Part shown: piece after piece, positions 41,905-51,425 of the stretch | How the letters are laid out: each line of letters begins with the position of its first letter | Position numbering within the stretch: the stretch's first letter is position 1 | Source of the DNA: Paucimonas lemoignei | Lineage (GTDB): Bacteria; Pseudomonadota; Gammaproteobacteria; Pseudomonadales; Pseudomonadaceae | Reading direction: 5' to 3' | Length of the DNA stretch: 64,000 nt | Assembly: GCA_900475325.1 (NCBI GenBank) | Contig: LS483371.1 | Location: 1 to 64,000, forward strand | Position numbers and translations under genes: made by a program | Notes under the pieces: generated by a model | What the model was told of the DNA's origin: nothing | Seen by the model: the letters and a program-made list of their open reading frames with translations, nothing else | Databases searched by the model: none

Positions 41905-42393
41905 ATGCGAACCCAGCACCAGACAAAACGTGAGCTGGACAAGATTGACCGCAGCATCCTGCGCATCCTCCAGGCCGATGGCAGAATCTCCTTTACCGAG
42001 CTTGGCGAACGGGTGGGATTGTCGACCACGCCGTGTACCGAGCGCGTCCGGCGGCTGGAGCGCGAAGGCATCATCATGGGCTACAACGCCCGCCTCAATC
42101 CCCAGGCACTGAAGGCCAGCCTGCTGGTGTTCGTTGAAATCAGCCTGGACTACAAATCGGGTGACACCTTCGAAGAATTCCGTCGTGCGGTGCTGAAACT
42201 GCCCCATGTCCTGGAGTGCCACTTGGTTTCCGGGGATTTCGATTATCTGGTCAAAGCACGCATCTCCGAGATGGCCTCGTACCGCAAACTGCTGGGCGAC
42301 ATCCTGCTCAAGCTCCCGCATGTACGTGAGTCCAAGAGCTATATCGTGATGGAAGAGGTGAAAGAGAGCCTGGATCTGCCGATTGCGGACTAG
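41905..42393 (+). CDS. dadR: Lrp/AsnC family regulator of the dad operon
   Basis: 162-residue regulator with an N-terminal AsnC-type winged helix (LDKIDRSILRILQADGRISF, LSTTPCTERVRRLEREGI) and a C-terminal ligand-binding RAM domain (VLECHLVSGDFDYLVKARI). Divergence from dadA across 157 bases and the similarity to Pseudomonas Lrp (PAO1 PA5308, also called dadR) support a role in alanine-responsive activation of dadAX. Confidence 0.92.
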   Translation: MRTQHQTKRELDKIDRSILRILQADGRISFTELGERVGLSTTPCTERVRRLEREGIIMGYNARLNPQALKASLLVFVEISLDYKSGDTFEEFRRAVLKLPHVLECHLVSGDFDYLVKARISEMASYRKLLGDILLKLPHVRESKSYIVMEEVKESLDLPIAD

Positions 42394-42402
42394 GCTTGCT
42401 TT

Positions 42403-42476
42403 TGTAGGAGCTGCCGAAGGCTGCGAACAGCGCCGTGTCAGAAATATCGCTTTCGCAGCCTTCGGCAGCTCCTACA
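42403..42476. repeat. REPIN, family C
   Basis: Facing TGTAGGAGCTGCCGAAGG arms, lying between the convergent regulator and YkgJ-like genes. Confidence 0.92.
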
Positions 42477-42493
42477 AGAAACCTCAGCGCGGT

Positions 42494-42847
42494 TTAAACC
42501 AACACCTGCCGCGTCGACGCCATGTATTCATGTATCTGCTTCTCGACCCGCGGGTGAATCAATTCTACCGGCCGCCGCCCATTGGGGCATGGCAGGGTTG
42601 CGGTGGTGCCGAACAGGCGGCATATCAACGGGCGTTCGTCGTAGACCGTGCATCCGTTGGGGCCAAGGTGGACGCAATTGAGTTCATCCATGGCGGCATC
42701 CTGCTCGGTGGTGGTCTTGCGCGGCAGGCGAGACATTTCTTCCGGCGAGGTGGTGACCGGGCCGCAGCAGTCGTGGCAACCAGGGACGCACTCGAAAGAG
42801 GGAATCTGCTGGCGCAATGTGCGAATTTTCTGACTGTTGCAACTCAT
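42494..42847 (-). CDS. YkgJ family cysteine-cluster protein
   Basis: 117-residue protein with seven or more conserved cysteines, in the order CVPGCHDCCG, LNCVHLGPNGCTVYDERPLICRLFG and LPCPNG, matching the CxxCxxCC zinc or iron-sulfur cluster family (DUF and YkgJ). The metal and the activity are unknown. It is transcribed away from the PauB-like gene, with 142 bases between the starts. Confidence 0.9.
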   Translation of the reverse strand: MSCNSQKIRTLRQQIPSFECVPGCHDCCGPVTTSPEEMSRLPRKTTTEQDAAMDELNCVHLGPNGCTVYDERPLICRLFGTTATLPCPNGRRPVELIHPRVEKQIHEYMASTRQVLV

Positions 42848-42989
42848 CGAATCTTACCTGCTATGAATGGGCGCGATTCTGCCTCAGTTGGGCCTCGCAA
42901 GACAGCGCCGCCCGCCCGAACCTTGCCCGCACTCGAATCAACGGCTTATCCTCCCTGACGTTTTCAGACACCTGCAACGGGATAACCCT

Positions 42990-44303
42990 ATGCACGCCCG
43001 CGTTCCACCTGCGACCACCAGCGCACAACACGCTGCTTCTTATTACGCCGCCAGCAGCCACCCTCAGCCGGACTACCCGTCGCTGCAAGGCGAGCTGCAG
43101 GTCGACGTCTGCGTCGTGGGCGGCGGGTTCTCCGGGTTGAACACCGCCATCGAACTGGCCGAGCGTGGCCTTAGCGTGGTGTTGCTCGAAGCCCGCAAAA
43201 TCGGCTGGGGCGCCAGCGGCCGCAATGGCGGGCAACTGATTCGCGGTGTCGGCCATGGCCTGGACCAGTTTGCTGACGTAGTGGGCGCCGACGGTGTTCG
43301 CCAGTTCAAGCTGATGGGCCTCGAAGCGGTAGAAATCGTGCGTCAGCGCGTCGAGCGTTACGGCATCGATTGCGACCTGACCTGGGGTTACTGCGACCTG
43401 GCCAATAAGCCGCGTGACCTGGCTGGTTTGGCCGAAGATGCCGATGAGCTGCGTGGCCTCGGTTACCGCCATCCGCTGCAATTGCTGCAAGCCAGTGACA
43501 TGCACAGTGTCGTGGGTTCTGATCGCTATGTGGGTGGCCTGATCGACATGGGCTCAGGGCATCTGCATCCGCTCAATCTGGCGCTCGGCGAAGCGGCCGC
43601 GGCGCAGTCGCTGGGGGTTCGGGTGTTCGAGCAGTCGGCGGTGACCCGGATTGATTACGGCCCGCAGGTCAAAGTCCACACGGCCCAGGGCACGGTCCGG
43701 GCGAAAACCCTGGTGCTCGGCTGCAACGCTTATCTCAATGGCCTGAACCCGCAACTGGGTGGCAAGGTGCTCGCCGCAGGCAGTTACATCATCGCCACCG
43801 AGCCCTTGAGCGAGGAGCAGGCCCGGCAAATACTGCCGCAGAACATGGCGGTCTGTGATCAACGGGTGACGGTGGATTACTTCCGGCTTTCTGCGGATCG
43901 ACGGCTGCTGTTCGGCGGAGCCTGCCATTACTCAGGGCGTGATCCGCAAGACATCGCCGCCTATATGCAGCCCAAGATGCTCAAGGTGTTCCCGCAGTTG
44001 GCGAGCGTGAAGATCGACTACCAATGGGGCGGGATGATAGGCATTGGTGCCAATCGCCTGCCTCAGATCGGACGACTCAAGGATCAGCCCAATGTGTTCT
44101 ATGCCCAGGCTTATTCCGGCCATGGTCTGAATGCCACGCACCTCGCGGGCAAGCTATTAGGCGAAGCCATCGCCGGGCAACACAGCGCTGGCTTCGAACT
44201 GTTCGCCAAAGTCCCGCACATGACCTTCCCCGGCGGCAAGCACCTGCGCTCGCCACTGCTGGCGTTGGGGATGTTGTGGCATCGGCTTAAAGAGTTGCGG
44301 TGA
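42990..44303 (+). CDS. Gamma-glutamylpolyamine oxidase-like FAD oxidoreductase (PauB-like)
   Basis: 437-residue DAO-family oxidoreductase with a Rossmann FAD motif GGGFSG (44-49) and the C-terminal MIGIGANRLPQIGRL and YAQAYSGHGLNATHLAGKL. It resembles PuuB and the Pseudomonas PauB enzymes (PAO1 PauB4 is PA5309), which oxidise gamma-glutamylputrescine to the aldehyde. I chose ATG 42990 because the longer frame has no ribosome-binding site. The partner aldehyde dehydrogenase is 5.5 kb downstream. Substrate is inferred. Confidence 0.87.
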   Translation: MHARVPPATTSAQHAASYYAASSHPQPDYPSLQGELQVDVCVVGGGFSGLNTAIELAERGLSVVLLEARKIGWGASGRNGGQLIRGVGHGLDQFADVVGADGVRQFKLMGLEAVEIVRQRVERYGIDCDLTWGYCDLANKPRDLAGLAEDADELRGLGYRHPLQLLQASDMHSVVGSDRYVGGLIDMGSGHLHPLNLALGEAAAAQSLGVRVFEQSAVTRIDYGPQVKVHTAQGTVRAKTLVLGCNAYLNGLNPQLGGKVLAAGSYIIATEPLSEEQARQILPQNMAVCDQRVTVDYFRLSADRRLLFGGACHYSGRDPQDIAAYMQPKMLKVFPQLASVKIDYQWGGMIGIGANRLPQIGRLKDQPNVFYAQAYSGHGLNATHLAGKLLGEAIAGQHSAGFELFAKVPHMTFPGGKHLRSPLLALGMLWHRLKELR

Positions 44304-44323
44304 GCCTGAAAAAACGCAGAACC

Positions 44324-44414
44324 CGTGGGAGCGAATTCATTCGCGAATGCTGACTTACAGCCGATGCATATCTATCGACTGTACCGGCCGCTTCGCGAAT
44401 GAATTCGCTCCCAC
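44324..44414. repeat. REPIN, family A
   Basis: Facing arms CGTGGGAGCGAATTCATTC, with the terminal T changed to C at the left end. Confidence 0.9.
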
Positions 44415-44438
44415 CAGGATTTGTTTCAGCTTCGAGAA

Positions 44439-44672
44439 TCACTCCCTCCAGAACGGCTTCAAACCCTCGCGCATCGCCTGCCCAGCCGTGAGGCCGATAT
44501 CGCGCAGTTCATCTTCGGTCAGATTGAGCAGCATCTGGCGTGACATCCAGCGGTGGCGGTAGAGCGCCCAGCGATTGAGCTTTGGTTTGCGCGTGGTCTT
44601 CATGACCACCGCGCGCCCTTCGCACAATTCCTGGCTGTAAAGCGCTAACCGAACATCGCTGAACCCGTTCAT
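44439..44672 (-). CDS. DUF1127 small protein, copy 1
   Basis: 77-residue basic protein with the DUF1127 C-terminal motif (LLNLTEDELRDIGLTAGQAM, ending KPFWRE). Proteins of this type in pseudomonads and rhizobia are short, Arg/Trp-rich and often regulatory, with RNA-related roles in some bacteria. It is divergent from the MocR regulator (138-base gap), which makes it a plausible MocR target. A homologue lies at 46363-46596. Confidence 0.85.
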   Translation of the reverse strand: MNGFSDVRLALYSQELCEGRAVVMKTTRKPKLNRWALYRHRWMSRQMLLNLTEDELRDIGLTAGQAMREGLKPFWRE

Positions 44673-44810
44673 TTTCCCAACCCTCGTTATGTGTGGTGTG
44701 GGTTAATGATGAATTCAAAGCGCAAACCATTACAGATCCAAACAAATCTATTTATTTGCATACAGACGTTTCCAGATCACGGCTGAATGCTGTATTTTTC
44801 ACGTATCTGT

Positions 44811-46265
44811 ATGGCTTTGCCTATCAATAATATCGAGAGTATGCCCGTGACCCTCTACGTCAATCTTGCTGAGTTGCTCGGTACGCGCATCGAAAACGGC
44901 TTCTATCGGCCCGGCGACAGGCTGCCGTCGGTGCGAGCATTGAGCGTTGAGCATGGCGTGAGTCTGAGCACCGTGCAGCAGGCCTATCGGGTGCTGGAAG
45001 ACAACGGCCTCGCGCTACCCAAGCCTAAATCCGGCTACTTCGTGCCTGCCAGCCGCGCTGTTCCGGCACTGCCGGTGATTGGTCGGCCAGCGCAACGGCC
45101 GGTGGATATTTCCCAGTGGGACCAGGTGCTGGACCTCATGCGCACCAAAACCATTCCCGGTCTGGTGCAACTGGGTCGCGGCATGCCTGACGTCACCAGC
45201 CCGACCCTTCGCCCCCTGATGCGTGCGTTCGGCAAACTGGCGCGTGACGAGGACATGTCCGCTCTGTATTACGACAGCATTCAGGGCAACCAGACACTTC
45301 GCGAGCAGATTGCCCGCCTTTTGCTGGATTCTGGCTGCAACCTCACCGCCAACGACCTGCTGATTACTGCCGGCTGTCATGAGGCGCTGTCGGCCAGTGT
45401 GCGGGCGATTTGTGAGCCGGGGGATATTGTCGCGGTGGACTCTCCGAGTTTCTTCGGCGCCATGCAGACCCTCAAGGGCCTGGGCATGAAGGCGCTGGAG
45501 ATTCCCACCGATCCACTGACGGGTATCAGCCTTGAAGCGCTGGAGCTGGCGCTGGAGCAGTGGCCGATCAAAATCATCCAGTTGACCCCCAGCTGCAATA
45601 ACCCGTTGGGCTACGTCATGCCGGAAAGCCGCAAGCGTGCCCTGCTGACCCTGGCCCAGCGCTTCGACGTGGCGATTATCGAAGACGATGTGTATGGCGA
45701 CCTGGCGTTCAGTTATCCGCGCCCGCGCACCATCAAATCCTTCGATGAAGACGGTCGGGTGCTGCTGTGCAGTTCGTTCTCCAAGACCCTCGCGCCGGGC
45801 CTGCGCGTGGGCTGGGTGGCGCCCGGTCGTTACCTTGAGCGGGTGCTGCACATGAAATACATCGGCACCGGTTCCACCGCGCCCCAGCCGCAATTGGCGG
45901 TTGCCGACTTCCTGGCCAACGGTCATTACGAGCCTCACTTGCGCCGCATGCGCAGCCAGTATCAGCGTGGCCGTGACCAGATGATCGATTGGGTGATGCG
46001 TTACTTTCCGGCCGGGACCCGCGTCAGTCGTCCTCAAGGCGGCTTCATGCTCTGGATCGAGCTGGCTGAGGATTTCGATACCCTGCGCCTGAATCGCGCG
46101 CTGCTCAATCTGAACGTACAGATCGCTGTCGGCAGCATTTTTTCCGCGTCAGGCAAATACCGTAACTGCCTGCGAATGAATTTCGCGGCCAAGCCTTCGG
46201 CTGAAGTCGAGCGCGCTGTAAAAACGGTGGGGGAAACGATCGTTGAGCTCATCGCAGCGCAATAG
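44811..46265 (+). CDS. MocR-type regulator (GntR helix-turn-helix plus aminotransferase domain)
   Basis: 484-residue fusion of an N-terminal GntR winged helix (GDRLPSVRALSVEHGVSLST, VQQAYRVLEDNGLALPK) and a class I aminotransferase-like domain carrying a PLP lysine in SSFSKTLAPGLRVGW. MocR proteins use PLP or amino-acid adducts to control vitamin or amino-acid genes. The target is not stated by sequence; neighbours include DUF1127 genes on both sides. The start is uncertain: ATG 44787 or ATG 44841 are alternatives. Confidence 0.86.
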   Translation: MALPINNIESMPVTLYVNLAELLGTRIENGFYRPGDRLPSVRALSVEHGVSLSTVQQAYRVLEDNGLALPKPKSGYFVPASRAVPALPVIGRPAQRPVDISQWDQVLDLMRTKTIPGLVQLGRGMPDVTSPTLRPLMRAFGKLARDEDMSALYYDSIQGNQTLREQIARLLLDSGCNLTANDLLITAGCHEALSASVRAICEPGDIVAVDSPSFFGAMQTLKGLGMKALEIPTDPLTGISLEALELALEQWPIKIIQLTPSCNNPLGYVMPESRKRALLTLAQRFDVAIIEDDVYGDLAFSYPRPRTIKSFDEDGRVLLCSSFSKTLAPGLRVGWVAPGRYLERVLHMKYIGTGSTAPQPQLAVADFLANGHYEPHLRRMRSQYQRGRDQMIDWVMRYFPAGTRVSRPQGGFMLWIELAEDFDTLRLNRALLNLNVQIAVGSIFSASGKYRNCLRMNFAAKPSAEVERAVKTVGETIVELIAAQ

Positions 46266-46362
46266 GTCGCGTCGAGTTTCATGGGGGCCAAAAGGGTGAA
46301 AGAGCAGGCCCCTTGCTTACGTAAAGGTCAGATGCCTGCGCTGTTTCCAGTGATTGAGCCAT

Positions 46363-46596
46363 TCACTCACGCCAGAATGGCTTCCTCCCTTCCTCATAGG
46401 CGTATTGAGGATCAATGCCCGCATCGCGCAGCTGCGCCATGGTCAATTTGAGAAGCTCCTTTCGGTTGTGCCAGCGTCGCCAGTACAGAGCCAGAAGGCT
46501 GTTTTCAGGGAGCACCGCAGGCAAGAACATTGGCCTGCATGTGTCTTCGAGTTCGCGGTTTTTGAGCTTTACCAGTGCGTCGCTCAAGCCATTCAT
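46363..46596 (-). CDS. DUF1127 small protein, copy 2
   Basis: 77-residue protein with the same C-terminal plan as copy 1 (LLKLTMAQLRDAGIDPQYAY, ending RKPFWRE) but little similarity in its N-terminal half. ATG 46596 follows AGGAAG. It is transcribed toward the MocR gene, which it meets tail to tail about 100 bases away. Function unknown. Confidence 0.83.
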   Translation of the reverse strand: MNGLSDALVKLKNRELEDTCRPMFLPAVLPENSLLALYWRRWHNRKELLKLTMAQLRDAGIDPQYAYEEGRKPFWRE

Positions 46597-46855
46597 GATC
46601 AACTTCCTGTTGAAATGGGTAGGAGCGCGATAGTGGGCCGAAGTCGATGACACTCAAACCTTCAAAAGCGGGGTTTGTTTTGCCGGATATGAGGTGGGTG
46701 AGCGTAGCCTGCAAAGCCCCGCGGATTTCCTGTTCCGCCGCTAAGTTTCGGTCATTTGCTCAGCCGTTTATTTGGGTTTCCAACTATTGCATGCAGCGCT
46801 TGGCGTGACTTTATTGGATAACTGGGGTCATATCGCCAAATCGTTGTGCGTCCAG

Positions 46856-48451
46856 GTGGGAAAAAATTTGAAGCACGCATGGGCGCTGCCCTTTTGTCTG
46901 TTCGTTGCGTTGTGTGTCAGTGGCTGCGCCCATACCAGCGTTCCCAATGAGCCGAGTCAGGCGCTGCCGCCTACGGACTCGGCTTTCGGTCGTTCGATCC
47001 AGTCGATGGCAATGCCCCACGAAGGTCGCTCGGGATTTCGCCTGCTGTCCAACAGCACCGAGGCCTTCATGGCCCGCGCCGAGCTGATCCGCAATGCGCG
47101 CACCAGCCTGGATCTGCAGTACTACATCGTCCACGACGGCCTCAGTACCCGGGCCTTGATCGATGAGCTGCTCAAGGCTGCGGATCGGGGCGTGCGGGTG
47201 CGCATCCTGCTGGACGACACCACCAGCGATGGTCTGGATCAGGCGATAGCCACGTTGGCGGCGCATCCGAACATTCAGATCCGGCTGTTCAACCCGCAGA
47301 GTCTGGGGCGCGAAACCGGCGTCACCCGCACCATGGGCCGCCTGTTCAATCTGTCCCGTCAGCACCGGCGCATGCACAACAAGTTATTCCTGGCCGACAG
47401 CAGCGCAGCCATTGTCGGCGGGCGCAATCTGGGGGACGAGTATTTCGATGCCGAGGAGAACCTCAACTTCACCGATATCGACATGCTCAGTGTCGGGCCG
47501 GTTGCCCAGCAGTTGGGTCACAGTTTTGACCAGTACTGGAACAGTACGCTGAGCAAGCCTATCGCCGAGTTCATGTATTTCCTGCCGACGGTCCGCGACC
47601 TGGCCAAGTCCCGCAAACGGCTTGAAGCTTCGCTGGAGGAGTCCAGGCAAAAGCACCACGCGCTTTATGATCGCCTGATGGCTTACCAGGCCAACCCGCG
47701 CATGAAGGTCTGGCTCAACGAGTTGATCTGGGCCCATAACCAGGCGCTGTGGGACGCACCGACCAAAGTGCTGGCCCGTGGTGAGCCGGATCCGCATCTG
47801 CTGCTGACCACCCAACTGGCGCCTGAGCTGATCAACGTTCATCAGGAGTTGATGCTGGTCTCCGCTTACTTCGTGCCGGGCGAAGAAGGCTTGCACTACC
47901 TGACCGGCCGCGCCGATGCCGGTGTGGCGGTCAGCCTCTTGACCAACTCTCTGGAAGCCACCGACGTGCCCGCTGTACATGGCGGCTATGCACCCTATCG
48001 CCAGGAGTTGCTGGAGCATGGGGTGAAGCTGTTCGAGTTACGCCGCCAGCCGGGCGATCCTGGTAGTGGAGGCGGCAGTGGGCCGCACCTGTTCAGCAGC
48101 AAAGGCACTTTTGGTGGTGGCTCGGACTCCAGCCTGCACAGCAAGGCGATGATCTTTGATCGCAAGAAATCTTTCGTTGGCTCGTTCAACTTCGATCCGC
48201 GCTCAGTGTTGTGGAACACCGAAGTCGGCGTGCTGGTGGACAGCCCGGAGTTGACTGAAAAGCTGCGGGAACTGGCCTTGCAAGGCATGGCGCCAGACCT
48301 GAGTTATCAGGCCAAGCTGCAGGACGGGCAGGTGGTGTGGGTCACCGAGGATGACGGGAAACTCCACACCCTGCACAAAGAACCCGGTGACAAGTGGCGG
48401 CGCTTCAATGCCTGGTTTGCACGGGCTGTGGGCCTGGAAAAAATGCTTTAA
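46856..48451 (+). CDS. Phospholipase D-like (cardiolipin synthase-type) lipoprotein
   Basis: 531-residue protein with a lipoprotein signal (FCLFVALCVSGCAH; lipobox Cys near 24) and two HKD motifs: HNKLFLAD (H174) and HSKAMIFD (near 420). This pair makes up the active site of phospholipase D and cardiolipin synthases. A Gly/Ser-rich segment (GSGGGSGPHLFSSKGTFGGG) precedes the second motif. The GTG start at 46856 is chosen because it begins the signal; an upstream frame exists. The gene overlaps the convergent MFS gene by four bases. Confidence 0.84.
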   Translation: MGKNLKHAWALPFCLFVALCVSGCAHTSVPNEPSQALPPTDSAFGRSIQSMAMPHEGRSGFRLLSNSTEAFMARAELIRNARTSLDLQYYIVHDGLSTRALIDELLKAADRGVRVRILLDDTTSDGLDQAIATLAAHPNIQIRLFNPQSLGRETGVTRTMGRLFNLSRQHRRMHNKLFLADSSAAIVGGRNLGDEYFDAEENLNFTDIDMLSVGPVAQQLGHSFDQYWNSTLSKPIAEFMYFLPTVRDLAKSRKRLEASLEESRQKHHALYDRLMAYQANPRMKVWLNELIWAHNQALWDAPTKVLARGEPDPHLLLTTQLAPELINVHQELMLVSAYFVPGEEGLHYLTGRADAGVAVSLLTNSLEATDVPAVHGGYAPYRQELLEHGVKLFELRRQPGDPGSGGGSGPHLFSSKGTFGGGSDSSLHSKAMIFDRKKSFVGSFNFDPRSVLWNTEVGVLVDSPELTEKLRELALQGMAPDLSYQAKLQDGQVVWVTEDDGKLHTLHKEPGDKWRRFNAWFARAVGLEKML

Positions 48452-49593
48452 GCCACCGCTGGCGTGACCCCGAACGCCCCACGTCGCTGCGACAACAGCA
48501 CCAGCCCGAATGCGCCTGCCGCCATCAACAGCGGCAACGCCTGGCCGCTGACCCACTGGCTGCCCGCTCCCGCCGCCAGGGGGCCCAGCAGACAGCCGAT
48601 GCCCCAGAGTTGCGCCACGTGGGCGTTGGCGCGCACCAGGGCGTCATCACGATAGCGCTCGCCGATCAGGATCAGCGACAACGTGAACAAACCACCGGCA
48701 CTGGCGCCAAACAGCACCCAAAGCGGCCAGATCAACACGGTGTCGACCAAGAGCGGTACCAACAGGCTCGACACCATCAAGGCCATCGCGCAGCTGGAAA
48801 ACAACGTGCGTCGGGAAACCTTGTCGGCCAGCGCGCCAATCGGCAGTTGCAGTAATGCATCGCCAACCACCACCGTGCTGATCATCGCCAGTGCGATTTC
48901 CGGGGTGAAGCCCTGACGCAGGCAGTAAATCGGCAGCAAAGTCAGAATCAGCGCTTCGAACGCCGCAAACAGCGCCACGGCCCAGGCGATGGCGGGCATG
49001 GAGCGGCAGAAGCCGAACAGATCGATGAACGTCACGCGACAGGCATCGGCACTCGGCGCGCCGCTGCGGCCCAGCAGGAGAAAGGGCGAGCAGACCAGCA
49101 GCCCGACGCCGACCCAGAAACCGGTGTCATGTTCGGTGCCCAACGCCCCCAGCAGCAACGGCCCTGCCAGCTGGCACAAGGCGTAGGTGCTGCCATACAG
49201 CGCCACCAGTCGGCCGCGCCATTTTTCGACAACGAGCTGATTGATCCAGCTCTCGCCGAGGATAAACACGATGGTCAGAATCACTCCGAGCATCAGGCGC
49301 AGGACCAGCCAGACCGAGTAATACGGCAGCAGCGCCAGCAAGCCTACCGACAGCGCCCCTGCCCACAGGCAGCGCCGCATCAACACCGCCGTGCCAAACC
49401 TGGCCGCCAGCCCGCTGGCCAGGCTGGCGCCGAGCAGCACGCCGATTGCAGGCATCGCGGCCATCACGCCAATGGCGAACGAGCCATAGCCCCAGCTTTC
49501 GAGCCGCAGCGACACCAGCGGCATGCTCACGCCCAGCGCCAGCCCGACCGACAGCACCGACGCCAGCACCGCAAAATAAGTACCCCAACGCAT
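48448..49593 (-). CDS. MFS transporter
   Basis: 381-residue major facilitator superfamily protein with about twelve hydrophobic segments, a cytoplasmic-loop motif (GLAARFGTAVLMRRCLWAG) and a second half starting near residue 200. I chose ATG 49593, preceded by AGGAG. The substrate is unknown; resemblance to the YcaD-like MFS group is an impression only. It ends interlocked with the phospholipase D-like gene. Confidence 0.87.
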   Translation of the reverse strand: MRWGTYFAVLASVLSVGLALGVSMPLVSLRLESWGYGSFAIGVMAAMPAIGVLLGASLASGLAARFGTAVLMRRCLWAGALSVGLLALLPYYSVWLVLRLMLGVILTIVFILGESWINQLVVEKWRGRLVALYGSTYALCQLAGPLLLGALGTEHDTGFWVGVGLLVCSPFLLLGRSGAPSADACRVTFIDLFGFCRSMPAIAWAVALFAAFEALILTLLPIYCLRQGFTPEIALAMISTVVVGDALLQLPIGALADKVSRRTLFSSCAMALMVSSLLVPLLVDTVLIWPLWVLFGASAGGLFTLSLILIGERYRDDALVRANAHVAQLWGIGCLLGPLAAGAGSQWVSGQALPLLMAAGAFGLVLLSQRRGAFGVTPAVA

Positions 49594-49628
49594 TTCCGCG
49601 CTCCTGTGGATCAAAGGGCCAAGACGAC

Positions 49629-49666
49629 AAAGCCGGGCTTCCTCATCGGAAGCCCGGCTGTTTTTC
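49629..49666. terminator. Strong hairpin between ALDH and MFS genes
   Basis: Inverted repeat AGCCGGGCTTCC/GGAAGCCCGGCT with a CTCATC-type loop. T runs are better on the plus strand (TTTTT) than on the minus, where both neighbouring genes are read; direction is therefore uncertain, but the hairpin is exact. Confidence 0.7.
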
Positions 49667-49686
49667 AGCAATCAATGCTGGTTATT

Positions 49687-49779
49687 TGTGGGAGCGAGCT
49701 TGCTCGCGAAGGCGATGGTCCAGACTCAAAAAAATACATCGGATGTATTGGCCCATTCGCGAGCAAGCTCGCTCCCACA
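49687..49779. repeat. REPIN, family A (AGCTTGCT sub-variant)
   Basis: Both arms have the TGTGGGAGCGAGCTTGCTC core, unlike most copies here, which have AATTCATT. Confidence 0.92.
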
Positions 49780-49793
49780 GGGGCCAATCGCTT

Positions 49794-51287
49794 CTACAAC
49801 TTAATCCACGTCGCTTTCAGTTCGGTGTACTTGTCGAACGCGTGCAGCGACTTGTCACGGCCGTTGCCCGATTGCTTGAAACCCCCGAACGGAGCGGTCA
49901 TGTCACCGCCGTCGTACTGGTTGACCCACACGCTGCCTGCACGCAGCGCCTTGGCCGTCAGGTGGGCCTTGGACAGATTGGCAGTCCAGACCGCAGCAGC
50001 CAGGCCGTAAGGCGTGTCGTTGGCGATCTGAATGGCTTCTTCTGCTGTGTCAAAGGTCAACACCGACAAGACCGGGCCAAAGATTTCTTCCTGCGCGATC
50101 TTCATGGCATTGGTCACACCATCGAAAATCGTCGGCTCCACGTAAGTGCCGCCGGTTTCCTGCAGGATACGCTTGCCGCCCACCACCAGCTTGGCGCCGT
50201 CCGAATGCCCGGCTTCGATGTACGACAGCACGGTATTCATCTGTTGAGTGTCGACCAGTGCGCCCACTGTGGTGGCCGGGTCCAGCGGGTTGCCTGGCTT
50301 CCAGCCTTTGAGGGCCTCGATGACCATCGGCAGGAAGGTGTCTTTGATCGAGCGCTCTACCAGCAGGCGTGAACCCGCGGTGCAGACTTCACCCTGATTG
50401 AAGGCGATGGCGCTGGCGGCGGACTTTGCCGCCGCCTGTAAGTCCGGCGCATCAGCGAAGACGATGTTCGGGCTCTTGCCACCGGCTTCGAGCCAGACTC
50501 GCTTCATGTTCGATTCGCCGGAGTAAACCAGCAGCTGTTTGGCAATTTTGGTCGAGCCTGTGAACACCACGGTGTCCACATCCATGTGCAGGGCCAGCGC
50601 CTTGCCCACGGTGTGTCCGTAACCCGGCACGACGTTGAGCACGCCAGCCGGGATGCCCGCTTCAATCGCCAGCTGGGCGATACGAATGGCCGTCAGCGGA
50701 GATTTTTCCGATGGTTTGAGGACCACCGAGTTACCGCTGGACAGCGCCGGGCCGAGTTTCCAGCAGGCCATCAGCAGTGGGAAGTTCCACGGCACGATGG
50801 CCGCGACAACGCCAATGGCTTCGCGCGTGACCAAGCCGAGTTGATCGTGAGGGGTCGCGGCCACTTCGTCATACAGCTTGTCGATGGCCTCGCCGCTCCA
50901 GCTAAGGGCTTGAGCAGCGCCGGGGATGTCGATGCTGGAGGAGTCACTGATGGGCTTGCCCATGTCCAGAGTTTCAAGCAGGGCGAGTTCTTCGACGTTT
51001 TTGTTCAGCAGCGCGGCGAAGCGCAGCATGGCAGCCTTGCGCTTGACCGGTGCCAGGCGCGACCAGGCGCCGGAATTGAAGGCAGTACGCGCGCTTTCAA
51101 CGGCGCGCTGGGCATCGGCGCTGTCGCAACTGGCGACTTTGGCCAGCAGGCGGCCGTCAACCGGGCTGATGCATTCGAATGTCTCGCCGGACACGGCGTC
51201 GGTGTATTCGCCGTTGATAAACGCGCGGCCTTCAATCTTCAGGTCTTTGGCGCGTTTTTCCCAGTCAGCATGGCTCAGGGTGGTCAT
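49794..51287 (-). CDS. pauC: Aldehyde dehydrogenase, PauC/PuuC-like
   Basis: 497-residue NAD-dependent dehydrogenase that would oxidise gamma-glutamylaminobutyraldehyde and related aldehydes in polyamine catabolism. It has the conserved VVAAIVPWNFPLLMACWK, the catalytic Glu region VWLEAGGKSPN, the catalytic cysteine in FNQGEVCTAGSRLLVE and the C-terminal FGGFKQSGNGRDKSLHAFDKYTE. ATG 51287 follows GGAGGA. The name rests on similarity to PAO1 PA5312 (kauB/pauC) and on the nearby pauR- and pauB-type genes. Confidence 0.88.
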   Translation of the reverse strand: MTTLSHADWEKRAKDLKIEGRAFINGEYTDAVSGETFECISPVDGRLLAKVASCDSADAQRAVESARTAFNSGAWSRLAPVKRKAAMLRFAALLNKNVEELALLETLDMGKPISDSSSIDIPGAAQALSWSGEAIDKLYDEVAATPHDQLGLVTREAIGVVAAIVPWNFPLLMACWKLGPALSSGNSVVLKPSEKSPLTAIRIAQLAIEAGIPAGVLNVVPGYGHTVGKALALHMDVDTVVFTGSTKIAKQLLVYSGESNMKRVWLEAGGKSPNIVFADAPDLQAAAKSAASAIAFNQGEVCTAGSRLLVERSIKDTFLPMVIEALKGWKPGNPLDPATTVGALVDTQQMNTVLSYIEAGHSDGAKLVVGGKRILQETGGTYVEPTIFDGVTNAMKIAQEEIFGPVLSVLTFDTAEEAIQIANDTPYGLAAAVWTANLSKAHLTAKALRAGSVWVNQYDGGDMTAPFGGFKQSGNGRDKSLHAFDKYTELKATWIKL

Positions 51288-51425
51288 TCGTATGTCCTCC
51301 GCTCTATCGATTAAGGTGTGCAGGGGCGGCGAATCAAGGGTAAAAAACACGTCATCCGGAATTCGTCGCGCTCAAGCAACGGCACCCACCACCCTAAACC
51401 AGTGATCCGGCGATTTCCAATATCT

